Positions 47,036 to 58,639 of a stretch of DNA of 64,000 nucleotides are shown in pieces. The stretch covers positions 992,001-1,056,000 of the forward strand of contig JARWIR010000051.1 in NCBI GenBank assembly GCA_029959085.1, written 5' to 3'. The position numbers were made by a program, and so were the translations under genes. Source of the stretch: Nemophila menziesii (taxonomy: Eukaryota > Streptophyta > Magnoliopsida > Boraginales > Hydrophyllaceae). How positions within the stretch are numbered: the stretch's first letter is position 1; each line of letters opens with the position of its first letter. Under the pieces are notes generated by a model. That model did no database searches, had not been told where the DNA came from, and was given only the letters and a program-made list of their open reading frames with translations.

Positions 47036-47558
47036 GTTTAGAGAGATGTATAATCGACAAATGATATCTTTGAGGTTGTGAAGAAAACTTGAGGTTTCCT
47101 CAAGATATATATAATGGAAAAGAAAACGGATCAACTAATGTAATAATTTGTATAAAGATATATGATTAATGCATTCACTTTAAATAAGTATAATATTGAC
47201 CAAAAAAATTTATAAGTAATATATTAAGTAGCCCATTGATTATTGGATAATTATTCATATGAGTCATAACTCATACGAGGTCTATCTTTTTTTTGGTCAA
47301 AAAACTCATACCTATCCAATTGGTCAAAATTTAGACAATAACTTAAAGTGGGAGGGAGGTATAATCAACAAATTATATATCTAAGGTTGTGAAGAAAACT
47401 TGAGGTTACTTCAAGATATATATAATAGAAAAGGAAACGAAATAATTATTGTAATTGTTTCCTCAAAATATATGATTAATGCATTGACTTTAAATAAGTA
47501 TAATATTGACCAAAAAAGAAATAAATAATTAATAAGTAGACTATTAATTATTGGATAA
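47036..47558 (-). repeat. Tandem duplication (period ~311 bp) of the peptide gene's upstream region
   Basis: The region 47036-47340 is repeated from about 47347. Shared blocks are GGTTGTGAAGAAAACTTGAG, TTCAAGATATATATAAT/CTCAAGATATATATAAT, TATGATTAATGCATT and ACTTTAAATAAGTATAATAT. The distal copy is interrupted at 47558 by a solo LTR and resumes at 48994 (ATTATTCAAATGGGTCATAA), matching 47258 onward. Confidence 0.85.
47106..47113 (-). promoter_or_regulatory. TATA box of the cysteine-rich peptide gene
   Basis: TATATATA about 85 bases upstream of the ATG, at a suitable spacing for a short 5' untranslated region. The same box recurs at 47417-47424 in the duplicated upstream copy. Confidence 0.6.
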
Positions 47559-48998
47559 TGATGTCTCCCTATTTGTGATGATTTAATATTAGTTGGAGAC
47601 ATCATTTTAGGATTATTTGGATAGTTAATAGTCAATTTTTACTTGTATTATACAATTTTCTTATTTCTTGTCTTGATTTGATGATTTCTTATTTTTAGAG
47701 CATGTTTGGTTTAATTGTTTGTTAACAGTGAAGCTTTAAAGATATATGGTAATTAATTAGATGCCAAATTAATTCCAAGAGATAAAGGAAAGAAGATAAT
47801 GATGGAAATTGGAGATAAAGGAAGGAAAAGATAAAGTTGCCAAGTAAATCTGAATTTCAGCAGCTACGACCACTAAAGTGATCATAACTCAAGATTGGAT
47901 GGGAATTTGGAAGAATGGTTTGAAGCTAAAGTATAGATCTTTCCGAGACGATCAGTTTCGATATAAAGAACGCATCAATCGAAGTATTATTGAAGAAGTT
48001 ATGGCAAAAACAAGACAATAGCAGTTTCTAACCTTTTCTATATTTTAGGGTTACGAATTTGAGTTGGGCTAGAAGTTCAATTACTTGCCTCCTATTCCAA
48101 GAAAACTATTTAGGGCTTCCTAGACTCCCAGAGAAGCAAGTTGACATTATGTATCTTTATTTTAGTTTTATTCTTTCAGGTATGAACTAATTTTCCCATA
48201 GCTTGGGTGTTGCATATGTATAATTTATGAATTCTATTTCCTTCTATCTAAGTTATTTTGGGAATTATATGTTTTAAATTGATTCTACCTGCTTAACCAT
48301 ATATTTGTTTTATGTGCTTTGATTTATTGTATTTCTTAAACCTGATCAATTTAGGGTTGTGCTAATAGTAGTTAGATGGTCACCGGGAAGGGGTGTCTAA
48401 TTATTGAAACACCACATAAACATCTAGTGTGCGGTAGTAATCCTGACGGACTTGCCTAACTAGATAGTCCTTAGGATTTAATTTAATCACCGATTATTAT
48501 TAGAAGGCCAGTCTTATCTAAGAACCTAGTGGCGTAGGAGCACCTTAGTTAAATCCCCTCGTAATTGTGAGGTCGCCACCTAAGTCCACCCGAACGGGGT
48601 TAGAAGGAATATAGAATCCTGACTACTTATCTAAGAGCTATTATTACTCTTATAAACATATACAAGAAGTAGAAGGATTAGTGCATACTAGTAAAACCTG
48701 AGCGATACTCTCTCATCTCATTCTTTCATATTTAATTTTATTGTTCTTAATTTATTAGTTGTTAATATCATCTCCTAGTCAATCATCTTATTTAATTTTA
48801 TGTCTTTTAATTATTAATTGCTACTCGAGTTTATTTGCCCATAATCATAACACACTAAGTCTATGAGGAATGAAATTACTTACTAGTAAAACTTGCATAC
48901 GGTCTGTGATACTTGCAGTGAATTACGTGTTCAGACTAGGGTGCTTATTTGCATTATTTATTCTATTATTTTACCACACATTAGGCGACACGAGATAA
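47554..48998 (+). mobile_element. Solo LTR with TSD GATAA in the duplicated upstream region
   Basis: The LTR is 47559-48993 (1435 bases), TGATGTCTCC...GGCGACACGA. GATAA flanks it at 47554-47558 and 48994-48998. The paralogous upstream copy near 47253 (TTGGATAATTATTCA) shows the empty site. The expected terminal CA reads GA, a point change. Confidence 0.92.
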
Positions 48999-49099
48999 TT
49001 ATTCAAATGGGTCATAAATCATAAGAGGAGTATCCTTTTTTGGTCAAAAAACTCATATTTATCTAATCGGTCAAAATTTAGACTATAATTTAACACTAA

Positions 49100-49304
49100 C
49101 GGGCCCGATTGAAAGTGCTTATTTTAGAGTAAAAAACACTTTTAGAATAAAATTAGACTATTTGTAAAAAGTATTAAAAACATTTTTAAAATCTAGAATC
49201 ACTTTAGGTGTTTTTTTGAGAAGCGCATATTTAGTGTTTTTCGTAAAACTGCTTTTTAGGTTTAAAAACACCTTTACATATTTAGAAGTATTCCAAATGA
49301 ATTA
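49100..49304. mobile_element. hAT-like MITE inside the array unit
   Basis: Within the flank, GGGCCCGATTGAAAGTGCTT at about 49101 and the inverse of AAGTATTCCAAATGAATT at about 49287-49303 look like imperfect terminal inverted repeats of a short hAT-type element. It is copied with every array unit (near 50330, 51590, 52840 and 54090). The target duplication is not clear. Confidence 0.45.
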
Positions 49305-49818
49305 AGTAATTTTCTGTATTGGTTTTCTTTTTTCCAACTTTAGCCTTAAGAATCTTAGATGGATGATTTTTATCCAATTTTTTTAACCATTAATGTTGAT
49401 AATATGGTATGTAATAAAAGATACAATAGCAAGAAGATCGAATATGATTAAAGCCTACAAATATAAATTCAAAATATGACAAATTCATGTAAATCTATGA
49501 AGTAGGAATCACACATGACTAAGTATTTTTTAATTTTTTTAATTGACTAGGAACTCAAATATAAAAAACTATCATATGTGGGTTCTTAGTGAAAAAGTAA
49601 GTGGTCTACTCGTGATTTTGTTGTTTGTGGTGTTATTAGGTTTTTAAATGAACCAAGGCGCTCGTGAGCAACTCGATTTTGGCTCAGGAAATAATTCATT
49701 CGAGCTTGTTTGTTTTTAAACATGCTCAAACTCCAGTTTAAACTCATTAATTAAAGAAGTCTACTCGAACTCGTTCGTGAATTATGCATGAATTGTTGAT
49801 TGATATATTATTTACTTA

Positions 49819-49901
49819 TCTAAGAGTAATAATAGATCTTAGATAAGTAGTCAGGAATTTAGAATCCTGGCTACTTATCTAAGAGCTATTATTACTCTTA
49901 T
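49819..49901. repeat. Hairpin at array junction 1
   Basis: The arm TAAGAGTAATAATAGATCTT plus AGATAAGTAGTCAGGA is followed, after a short loop, by its near-perfect complement TCCTGGCTACTTATCTAAGA plus GCTATTATTACTCTTA. The 36-base arms differ at two positions. The right arm is normal LTR sequence (48614-48651); the left arm is an inverted copy of it. The same structure recurs near 51055-51137, 52311-52390 and 53555-53640. Confidence 0.9.
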
Positions 49902-52900
49902 AAACAGATAGAAGAAGTAGAAAGATTAGTGCATACTAGTAAAACCTGAGCTATACTCTCTCATCTCATTCTTTCATATTTAATTTTATTATCCTTAATT
50001 TATTTAGTTGTTAATCTCATCTCCTACTCAATCATCTTATTTACTTTTCTGTCTTTTAATAAATAATTGCTACTCGAGTTTATTTGCCCATAGTTATAAC
50101 ACACTAAGTCTATGAGGATTGAATTTACTTACTAGTAAAACTTGCATACGGTCTGTGATACTTGCAGTGAATTACGTGTTCAGACTAGGGTGCTTATTTG
50201 CACCACACATTAGGCGACACGAGATAATTATTCAAATGGGTCATAAATCATAAGAGAAGTATCCCTTTTTTTGGTCAAAAAACTCATATTTATCTAATCG
50301 GCCAAAATTTAGACTATAATTTAACACTCACGGGCCCGATTGAAAGTGCTTATTTTAGAGTAAAAAACACTTTTAGAATAAAATTAGACTATTTGTAAAA
50401 AGTATTAAAAAAAATTTAAAATCTAGAATCACTTTAGGTGTTTTTTTGAGAAGCGCATATTTAGTGTTTTTCATAAAACTGCTTTTTAGGTTTAAAAACA
50501 CCTTTACATATTTAGAAGTATTCCAAATGGGTTAAGTAATTTTCTGTATTGGTTTTCTTTTTTCCAACTTTAGCCTTAAGAATCGTAGATGGATGATTTT
50601 TATCCAATTTTTTTAGCAATAACCATTAATGTTGATAATATGGTATGTAATAAAAGATACAATAGCAAGAAGATCGAATATGATAAAAGCCTACAAATAT
50701 AAATTCAAACTATGACAAATTCATGTAAATCTATGAAGTAGGAATCATACATGACTAAGTATTTTTAAATTTTTTTAATTGACTAGGAACTCAAATATAA
50801 AAAACTATCATATATGGGTTCTTAGTGAAAAAGTAAGTGGTCTACTCGTGATTTTGTTGTTTGTATTGTTATTAGGGTTTTAAATGAACCAATCCGCTCG
50901 TGAGCAACTCGATTTTGGCTCAGGAAATAATTCATTCGAGCTTGTTTGTTTTTAAACAAGCTCAAACTCCAGTATAAACTCATTAATTAAAAAAGTCTAC
51001 TCGAACTTGTTCGTGAATTATGCATGGATTGTTGATTGATATATTATTTACTTATCTAAGAGTAATAATAGATCCTAGATAAGTAGTCAGGAATTTAGAA
51101 TCCTGGCTACTTATCTAAGAGCTATTATTACTCTTATAAACAGATAGAAGAAATAGAAAGATTAGTGCATACTAGTAAAACCTGAGCTATACTCTCTCAT
51201 CTCATTCTTTCATATTTAATTTTATTATCCTTAATTTATTTAGTTGTTAATCTCATCTCCTAATCAATCATCTTATTTACTTTTCTGTCTTTTAATAAAT
51301 AATTGCTACTCGAGTTTATTTGCCCATTGTTATAACACACTAAGTCTATGAGGATTGAATTTACTTACTAGTAAAACTTGCATACGGTTTGTGATACTTG
51401 CAGTGAATTACGTGTTCAGACTAGGGTGCTTATTTGCATTATTTATTCTATTATTTTACCACACATTAGGCGACACGAGATAATTATTCAAATGGGTCAT
51501 AAATCATAAGAGAAGTATCCTTTTTTGGTCAAAAAACTCATATTTATCTAATCGGTCAAATTTTAGACTATAATTTAACACTCACGGGCCCGATTGAAAG
51601 TGCTTATTTTAGAGTAAAAAACACTTTTAATAAAATTAGACTATTTGTAAAAAGTATTAAAAACATTTTTAAAATCAAGAATTACTTTAGGTGTTTTTTT
51701 GAGAAGCGCATATTTAGTTTTTTTCATAACACTGTTTTTTAGGTTTAAAAACACTTTTACATATTTAGAAGTATTCCAAATTGGTTAAGTAATTTTCTGT
51801 ATTGGTTTTCTTTTTTCCTACTTTAGCCTTAAGAATCGTAGATGATTGATTTTTTATCCAATTTTTTTAGCAATAACCATTAATGTTGATAATATGGTAT
51901 GTAATAAAAGATACAATAGCAAGAAGATCGAATATGATAAAAGCCTACAAATATAAAATCAAACTATGACAAATTCATGTAAATCTATGAAGTAGGAATC
52001 ATACATGACTAAGTATTTTAAATTTTTTTTAATTGACTAGGAACCGAAATATAAAAAACTATCATATGTGGGTTCTTAGTGAAAAAGTAAGTGGTCTACT
52101 CGTGATTTTGTTGTTTGTGGTGTTATTGGGGTTTTAAATGAACCAAGCCGCTCTTGAGCAACTCGATTTTGGCTCAGGAAATAATTCATTCGAGCTTGTT
52201 TGTTTTTAAACAAGCTCAAACTCCAGTTTAAACTCATTAATTAAAGAAGTCTACTCGAACTCGTTCGTGAATTATGCATGAATTGTTGATTGATATATTA
52301 TTTACTTATCTAAGAGTAATAATAGATCTTAGATAAGTAGTCATGAATTTAGAATCCTGACTACTTATCAAAGAGCTATTATTACTCTTATAAACATATA
52401 GAAGAAGTAAAAAGATTAGTGCATACTAGTAAAACCTGAGCTATACTCTCTCATCTCATTCTTTAATATTTAATTTTATTGTTTATTAAGTTGTTAATCT
52501 CATCTCCTAATCAATTATCTTATTTACTTTTCTGTCTTTTAATTATTAATTGCTACTCGAATTTATTTGCCCATAATTATAACACACTAAGTCTATGAGG
52601 ATTGAATTTACTTACTAGTAAAACTTGCATACGGTTTGTGATACTTGCAGTGAATAACGTGTTCAGACTAGGGTGCTTATATGCATTATTTATTCTATTA
52701 TTTTACCACACATTAGGTGACACGAGATAATTATTCATATGGGTCATAAATCATAAGAGGAGTATCCTTTTTTGGTAAAAAGACTCATATTTATCTAATC
52801 GGTCAAAATTTAGACTATAATTTAATACTCACGGGCCCGATTAAAAGTGATTATTTTAGAGTAAAAAACACTTTTAGAATAAAATTAGACTATTTGTAAA

Positions 52901-54790
52901 AAGTATTAAAAACATTTTTAAAATCTAAAATTACTTTAGGTGTTTTTTTGAGAAGCGCATATTTAGTGTTTTTCATAAAACTGCTTTTTAGGTTTAAAAA
53001 CACTTTTACATATTTAGAAGTATTCCAAATGGGTTAAGTAATTTTCTGTATTGGTTTTCTTTTTTCCTACTTTAGCCTTAATAATCGTAGATGGATGATT
53101 TTTTATACAATTTTTTTAGCAATACCTATTAATGTTGATAATATGGTATGTAATAAAAGATACAATAGCAAGAAGATCGAATATGATAAAAGCCTACAAA
53201 TATAAAATCAAACTATGACAAATTCATGTAAATCTATGAAGTAGGAATCATACATGACTAAGTATTTTTAAATTTTTTTAATTGACTAGGAACTCAAATA
53301 TAAAAAACTATCATATGTGGGTTCTTAGTGAAAAAGTAAGTGGTCTACTTGTGATTTTGTTGTTTGTGGTGTTATTAGGGTTTTAAATAAACCAAGCCGC
53401 TCGTGAGCAACTCGATTTTGGCTAAGGAAATAATTCATTCGAGCTTGTTTGTTTTTAAACAAGCTCAAACTCCAGTTTAAACTCATCAATTAAAGAAGTC
53501 TACTCGAACTCGTTCGTGAATTATGCATGAATTGTTGATTGATATATTATCTACTTATCTGAGAGTAATAATAGATCTTAGATAAGTAGTCAGGATTCTA
53601 AATCCTGACTACTTATCTAAGAGCTATTATTACTCTTATAAACATATTGAAGAAGTAGAAAGATTAGTGCATACTAGTAAAACTTGAGCTATACTCTCTC
53701 ATCTCATTCTTTCATATTTAATTTTATTGTCCTTAATTTATTTAGTTGTTAATCTCATCTCCTAATCAATCATCTTATTTACTTTTCTGTCTTTTAATTA
53801 TTAATTGCTACTCGAGTTTATTTGCCCATAATCATAACACACTAAGTCTATGAGGAATGAATTTACTTACTAGTAAAACTTGCATACTGTCTGTGATACT
53901 TGCAGTGAATTACGTGTTAAGACTAGGGTGCTTATTTGCATTATTTATTCTATTATTTTACCACACATTAGGCGACACGAGATAATTATTCAAATGGGTC
54001 ATAAATCATAAGAGGAGTATCCTTTTTTGGTCAACAAACTCATATTTATCTAATCGGCCAAAATTTAGACTATAATTTAACACTCACGGGCCCGATTGAA
54101 AGTGCTTATTTTAGAGTAAAAAACACTTTTAATAAAATTAGACTATTTGTAAAAAGTATTAAAAACATTTTTAAAATCGAGAATCACTTTAGGTGTTTTT
54201 TTAAGAAGCGCATATTTAGTGTTTTTCATAAAACTGCTTTTTAGGTTTAAAAACACTTTTACATTGTTAAGTAATTTTCTGTATTGATTTTCTTTTTTCC
54301 TACTTTGGCCTTAAGAATCGTAGATGGATGATTTTTTATCCAAATTTTTTTTAGCAACAACCATTGACGTTGATAATATGGTATGTAATAAAAGATACAA
54401 TAGCAAGAAGATCGAATATGATGAAAGCCTACAAATATAAAATCAAACTATGACAAATTCATGTAAATCTATGAAGTAGGAATCATACATGACTAAGTAT
54501 TTTTAACTTTTTTTAATTGACTAGGAACTCAAATATAATAAACTATTATATGTGGGTTCTTAGTGAAAAAATAAGTGGTCTACTCATGATTTTGTTGTTT
54601 GTAGTGTTATTAGGGTTTTAAATGAACCAAGCCGCTCGTGAGCAACTCGATTTTGGCTCAGGAAATAATTCATTCGAGCTTGTTTGTTTTTAAACAAGCT
54701 CAAACGCCAGTATAAACTCATTAATTAAAGAAGTCCGCTCAAACTCGTTCGTGAATTATGCATGGATTGTTGATTAATATATTATTTACT

Positions 54791-56050
54791 TGTAAAAATA
54801 TATTATTATACATTTAATATTAATTTGAACATTTTTTATTTCTCTATACATTTATTTTTTTCATCAATTACGCTTTATACTTTCACACAACACACTCCTT
54901 GAAATATCAACCGTTCATGAAAGTTCAAGTTTGAAAATAAAAAATAAATTCTTTGTGAGAAACCCGAGCTTGACACGAAAAAACTCGTCGGTAGGTTAGA
55001 CAAACAATTTTTACCATCTCTGACAAGATTTGTTTAAATTTGAGTGTGGCTCGATTCGACTCGTTTAAAGGCCTAGATACTATTCTTAAGAGCCTTCTTG
55101 TTTCAACGTGTTTTAAACGATTCAAAATGTTGTAGTATTAGTTTCTTACTTTAACTGAAATAGACCCTCCGTGGTCAGTTTCGGGTGTTAGCCATATCCC
55201 AGCTCACAGTGAGTCCAAATAATTGGGAGGTGAATCCAAATTCTTATACAGGAAGTTGGTGGTATCCTTGACACTATTGTGAGTGATATTTTGGTGATAA
55301 ATTTTTGGATGATACCTAACATTATTCATAGTTCAAATGACTGAAAAATCAATATCGACTCCTTAAACCAATTTGGACCACCGTAGGTCAAAGAGTTTGA
55401 ACATTTTAAAGCTATGTATGAAAAAATTATTTATTTCTTACTTAAGATTTAAATTATTATTCATTAATTTTTTTAGCATGCTTTTTCATAGATAGAGTAG
55501 GGATGGGAGTTGGACGAAGTGGAACAAAAAAAGAGTTAATTTGAAATCTCTAATATTTTTTCGGCCTATATTAGTTTTAGTTCAGAAAAATCCAAAATTC
55601 AAAATTAAAATAAAAAATCTGAACATTAAAAAAAATCAAAAAATCAGAATTTGTCTAGTTTTTTGTTTTCGAAATTTCATGTTTGGAACTTTCTGTATGT
55701 TCGAAATATTATAGCCTTTTTCATAAATTATAAAAATATTTAATTTTATTTGTAATGATTCTGAAATAAGTTTTATTCATTACTATTCAGATTCAATATT
55801 AAGAATTCGTAGTTAGAAAATACTCTACCTAAATCAATTACTTACATGTATATATTTGTATAAAAAAATTCACTAGAAGAAATTAGTGTTTGTTTTTTGT
55901 GGTTGGGTTGTGGAAGCAACAACAGTGTATGGTTATAGGTCTCTGGTGATATGATGTGGTGTCGTGTGATTATTTGAGCCGTGTAAAAGAGAAGAAGGGT
56001 AGATTGTGTAACCTATGTGGGCGTGGAAGAGAAGAGACCGTTCGAATTTT
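54791..56050. other. Intergenic, no recognisable gene
   Basis: AT-rich. The minus-strand open frame 54925-55125 has no domain. Sequence near 54955-55060 resembles other flank repeats in CTCG-rich wording only. Nothing else stands out. Confidence 0.4.
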
Positions 56051-56054
56051 TATT

Positions 56055-56290
56055 TTTAGTAAGTGGGTGGTTTGGGTTAGTTTGTGTGCACCATGAGTAG
56101 TCCCTCAAAGAATATGCACGCCTTCCCATTCATACTCTCAGGTAAATCAGAAATAGGTTATCCACGTCAAAGAAAGGGATTTGAATCTCGTACTTTTTAC
56201 TTCACTCCTTTTTAAGGTTAGAAGATATAGCAAAGTCTTGTTCACTTTAACTAATCCAATTAGTTGACTGGTTGAATTTTAATCTATAGT
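56055..56290 (-). mobile_element. tRNA-derived SINE, minus strand
   Basis: On the minus strand, box A-like TAACTAATTGGATTAGTTAA (near 56262-56243) and box B-like GAGATTCAAATCCC (near 56194-56181) precede a body ending GTGCACACAAACTAACCCAA and ACCACCC, like the 3' end of plant Au-type SINEs. It shares the general 3' wording of the SINE at 44689. I could not fix a target duplication. Confidence 0.6.
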
Positions 56291-56797
56291 TGGGATGAGT
56301 TTTGTGATATAAAGATACTTTTTTAATAAAAAGTATTAGGTGTTGTTTGTTTCTTTATGTAATAACTACTGAATGTTGAATATACAGTTGGATATGACCT
56401 ATTCTATAAAGAGGTAGTGTTTCTATTAATTAGTTTTACTTTGAAATCTTAATGAAACAAAACTGTTAAGAGTCATTCAAATCTGAATTAGTCAGGAAAA
56501 ACAAACTGACTTATTGATCCAGTGTCTTAATGAACCAGATTAAGATCTATTAATTGCAAACAAACATCCTCGTACAAAAGTATCGTAACTTTTTTCAAAT
56601 CTCAAACTTTGTTTTACTTAATTAGAATCGGTGATTAAGATTTATTAGAATAGTCAAAGGTGAAAATTCGCTAAAGTGATTAATAAAGTAGAATGGAGAA
56701 TTAAACTAGTTTATACGGTTGGTGTCTTTTTTTTGGTTCAAATACGGTGGTGTCTTTTTTTTTTGTTCGTTGACGTTTGAAGAAAGAATTGGCATAT
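56291..56797. other. No recognisable feature
   Basis: AT-rich sequence between the SINE and the hairpin MITE. A short direct repeat (GGTGTCTTTTTTTT) occurs twice near 56721 and 56750. Confidence 0.4.
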
Positions 56798-58614
56798 TAT
56801 TATAAAGAGCAAATTCCTTACCTATGGTTTAAAAACATTTTTAGGCCAAACGTATATAAAACACTTATTTTTAGGCCATTTCACTAATTCTGTAAGATAT
56901 TTCATAGATTTTAAGAATTATTTGGGTATTTCAAATAAACTATATCTTTATTTGGCCGAATCACAAACTATGAATGGTGTCGCCTAAGGTGTGATAAAAT
57001 AATGTAATAAATAAGTGCAAATAAACACCCTAAGCTGAGCACGGTTCTGCAAGTATATAGATCGTATGCAAGTTTTAATGAATTAGTAGAATTCGTTCCT
57101 CAGGGACTACGAAGGTTAAGGAGAACTTATGCAAATATTCAAGTGCAGATATTAAAGTTAGAACAGATAATACGCAAGTAGAAAGAAGAAATATATATTT
57201 ATTTGGTTTTTAAATAAGAAAACTAAACTAATAAATTAAAAACAGAAAATAAATAAAAGAAAAGAAGATAGTATGAAAGTTTAGCTTGAGTAATTAGCAA
57301 GTAATCCCCACTAGTTTGTCGTTCTAAACATGTAAGGTATGAATCATGTAGTATTTCAATAGTTTGGTTTCAATTGAGCTAGGTAGTTTCAAATATGGTT
57401 TACCTGTGTCAATAAGAACCTAAGCAAACTGTTCCTGCAATTGATTAAATAGAAATACACTAAACCATTAACTATCTAGTTAGGCTGGGTTGTCAGATCA
57501 AACCTTATTCTAGACGTTATGTGCTAATTCTATAGTCAAATATACCGGTTATCTAACTACTGTGATGGTAATCCTATATGTTTGCAACCATAAAGAACTT
57601 AGAATATAAGTCCAACATATAAACAGAGAAATCAAAACATAAATTCAATCAAATTAGGTAGATGTCAACCAAAACTAGGGTTCATACATATATGCTAAAA
57701 CTCAAGCTAAATAGAATTTAGTTCATACTAAGAAGAGAAAAGAAAAGAATTACATAATTAAAGGTTGAAGGAGACATGATTGATGCACAACTCCTTCCAG
57801 ACTTCTCTTCTTGTGTTATAGCTTCTTCCTGACCTTAAGGTTTGGTCAAGGATGATTTTCTAATGTTAAGAGGCTGTATTTATAGTGTATAGGAAGACCT
57901 AATTCGTTTTCTTGAAGGAAAAGGTAAATATTGGACTCCTAGCCCAACTCAAATTCGTAGCCCAAAAATATGCAAGCACCCCCGTTTTTGTTTTGGTCCT
58001 AACAGCTTCAATACTTATCCGATTGACGCGTATGAGTAGTCGAAATTCATCGTCTCAGAAAGATATTTAACTTTGCTCTTGACCGTTTCTCCGGATTCCT
58101 CACCTATTTTAAGATATAAGCTGATTTATGGTCGTAGGTGCAGAAATTCAGATTTAAGGCAGCTTTTCCTTTTCCATATCTTTAGCTTTTACTTCCTTAT
58201 CTTCAATTTCCATGTTTATCTTCTTTCCTTTAGCTCTTTGAACCAACTTGGACTCTAATTAATTACCGTATATCTCTAAAGCTTCACACTAAATAAATAA
58301 TTAAACCCAATATGCTCTAAAAATAATAAATAATCAATTCAAGACACGAAATAGGAAAGTGTACTAAATCATGAGAAAATCGACCTATACTCTAATAAAT
58401 ATGCCTAAAATGATGTCTCAGAAATATATTAAATCATCACAAATGAGGAGACATCAATGAACTATATTTAAAGTGTCCAAATTGTCCTTAAAATCCATTA
58501 AATATCTCATGAAATTAGTGGAATTTCCTAAAAACGTTTGTTTTGAATACGTTTGGCCTGAAAATGGTACTTTTGAAATGTATGGCCTAAAAATAGGATA
58601 TTCCCTATTATAAA
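56798..58614. mobile_element. Hairpin Mutator-type MITE with 9-bp TSD, split by a solo LTR
   Basis: TATTATAAA flanks the unit at 56798-56806 and 58606-58614. The two arms, 56807-56974 and 58457-58605, are inverted copies sharing AGGCCAAACGTAT, TTTTTAGGCCAT and CCACTAAT/TCACTAATT blocks. Without the inserted LTR the element is about 317 bases and almost entirely self-complementary. The 9-base duplication points to the Mutator superfamily. Confidence 0.85.
56970..58461 (-). mobile_element. Solo LTR with TSD ATGAA in the MITE loop
   Basis: The LTR is 56975-58456 (1482 bases). ATGAA flanks it at 56970-56974 and 58457-58461. In plus sense it starts TGGTGTCGCCTAAGGTGTG and ends GAGGAGACATCA. It belongs to the same subfamily as the truncated LTR at 32435-33893. 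Confidence 0.92.
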
Positions 58615-58639
58615 TAATCATCTCAAAATGTATATTCTT

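Larger units (their letters stand above)
48994..54790 (+). repeat. Tandem array of ~1.25-kb units built from LTR 3' part plus flank
   Basis: The sequence at the LTR-flank junction (CGACACGAGATAATTATTCA) recurs at about 48992, 50221, 51477, 52724 and 53979, spacings of 1229-1256. Each repeated unit has an inverted LTR segment of about 38 bases, the LTR 3' 380 bases, and about 825 bases of flank. There are five flank copies and four junctions. The last copy leaves the pattern at about 54790 (TTTACTTG, then new sequence), which marks the original flank. Units differ by scattered point changes and small indels. No protein is encoded. Confidence 0.92.

Noticed and set aside
54925..55125. Minus-strand open frame with basic residues
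   Set aside because: No domain, no splice or promoter context; chance frame in intergenic DNA.
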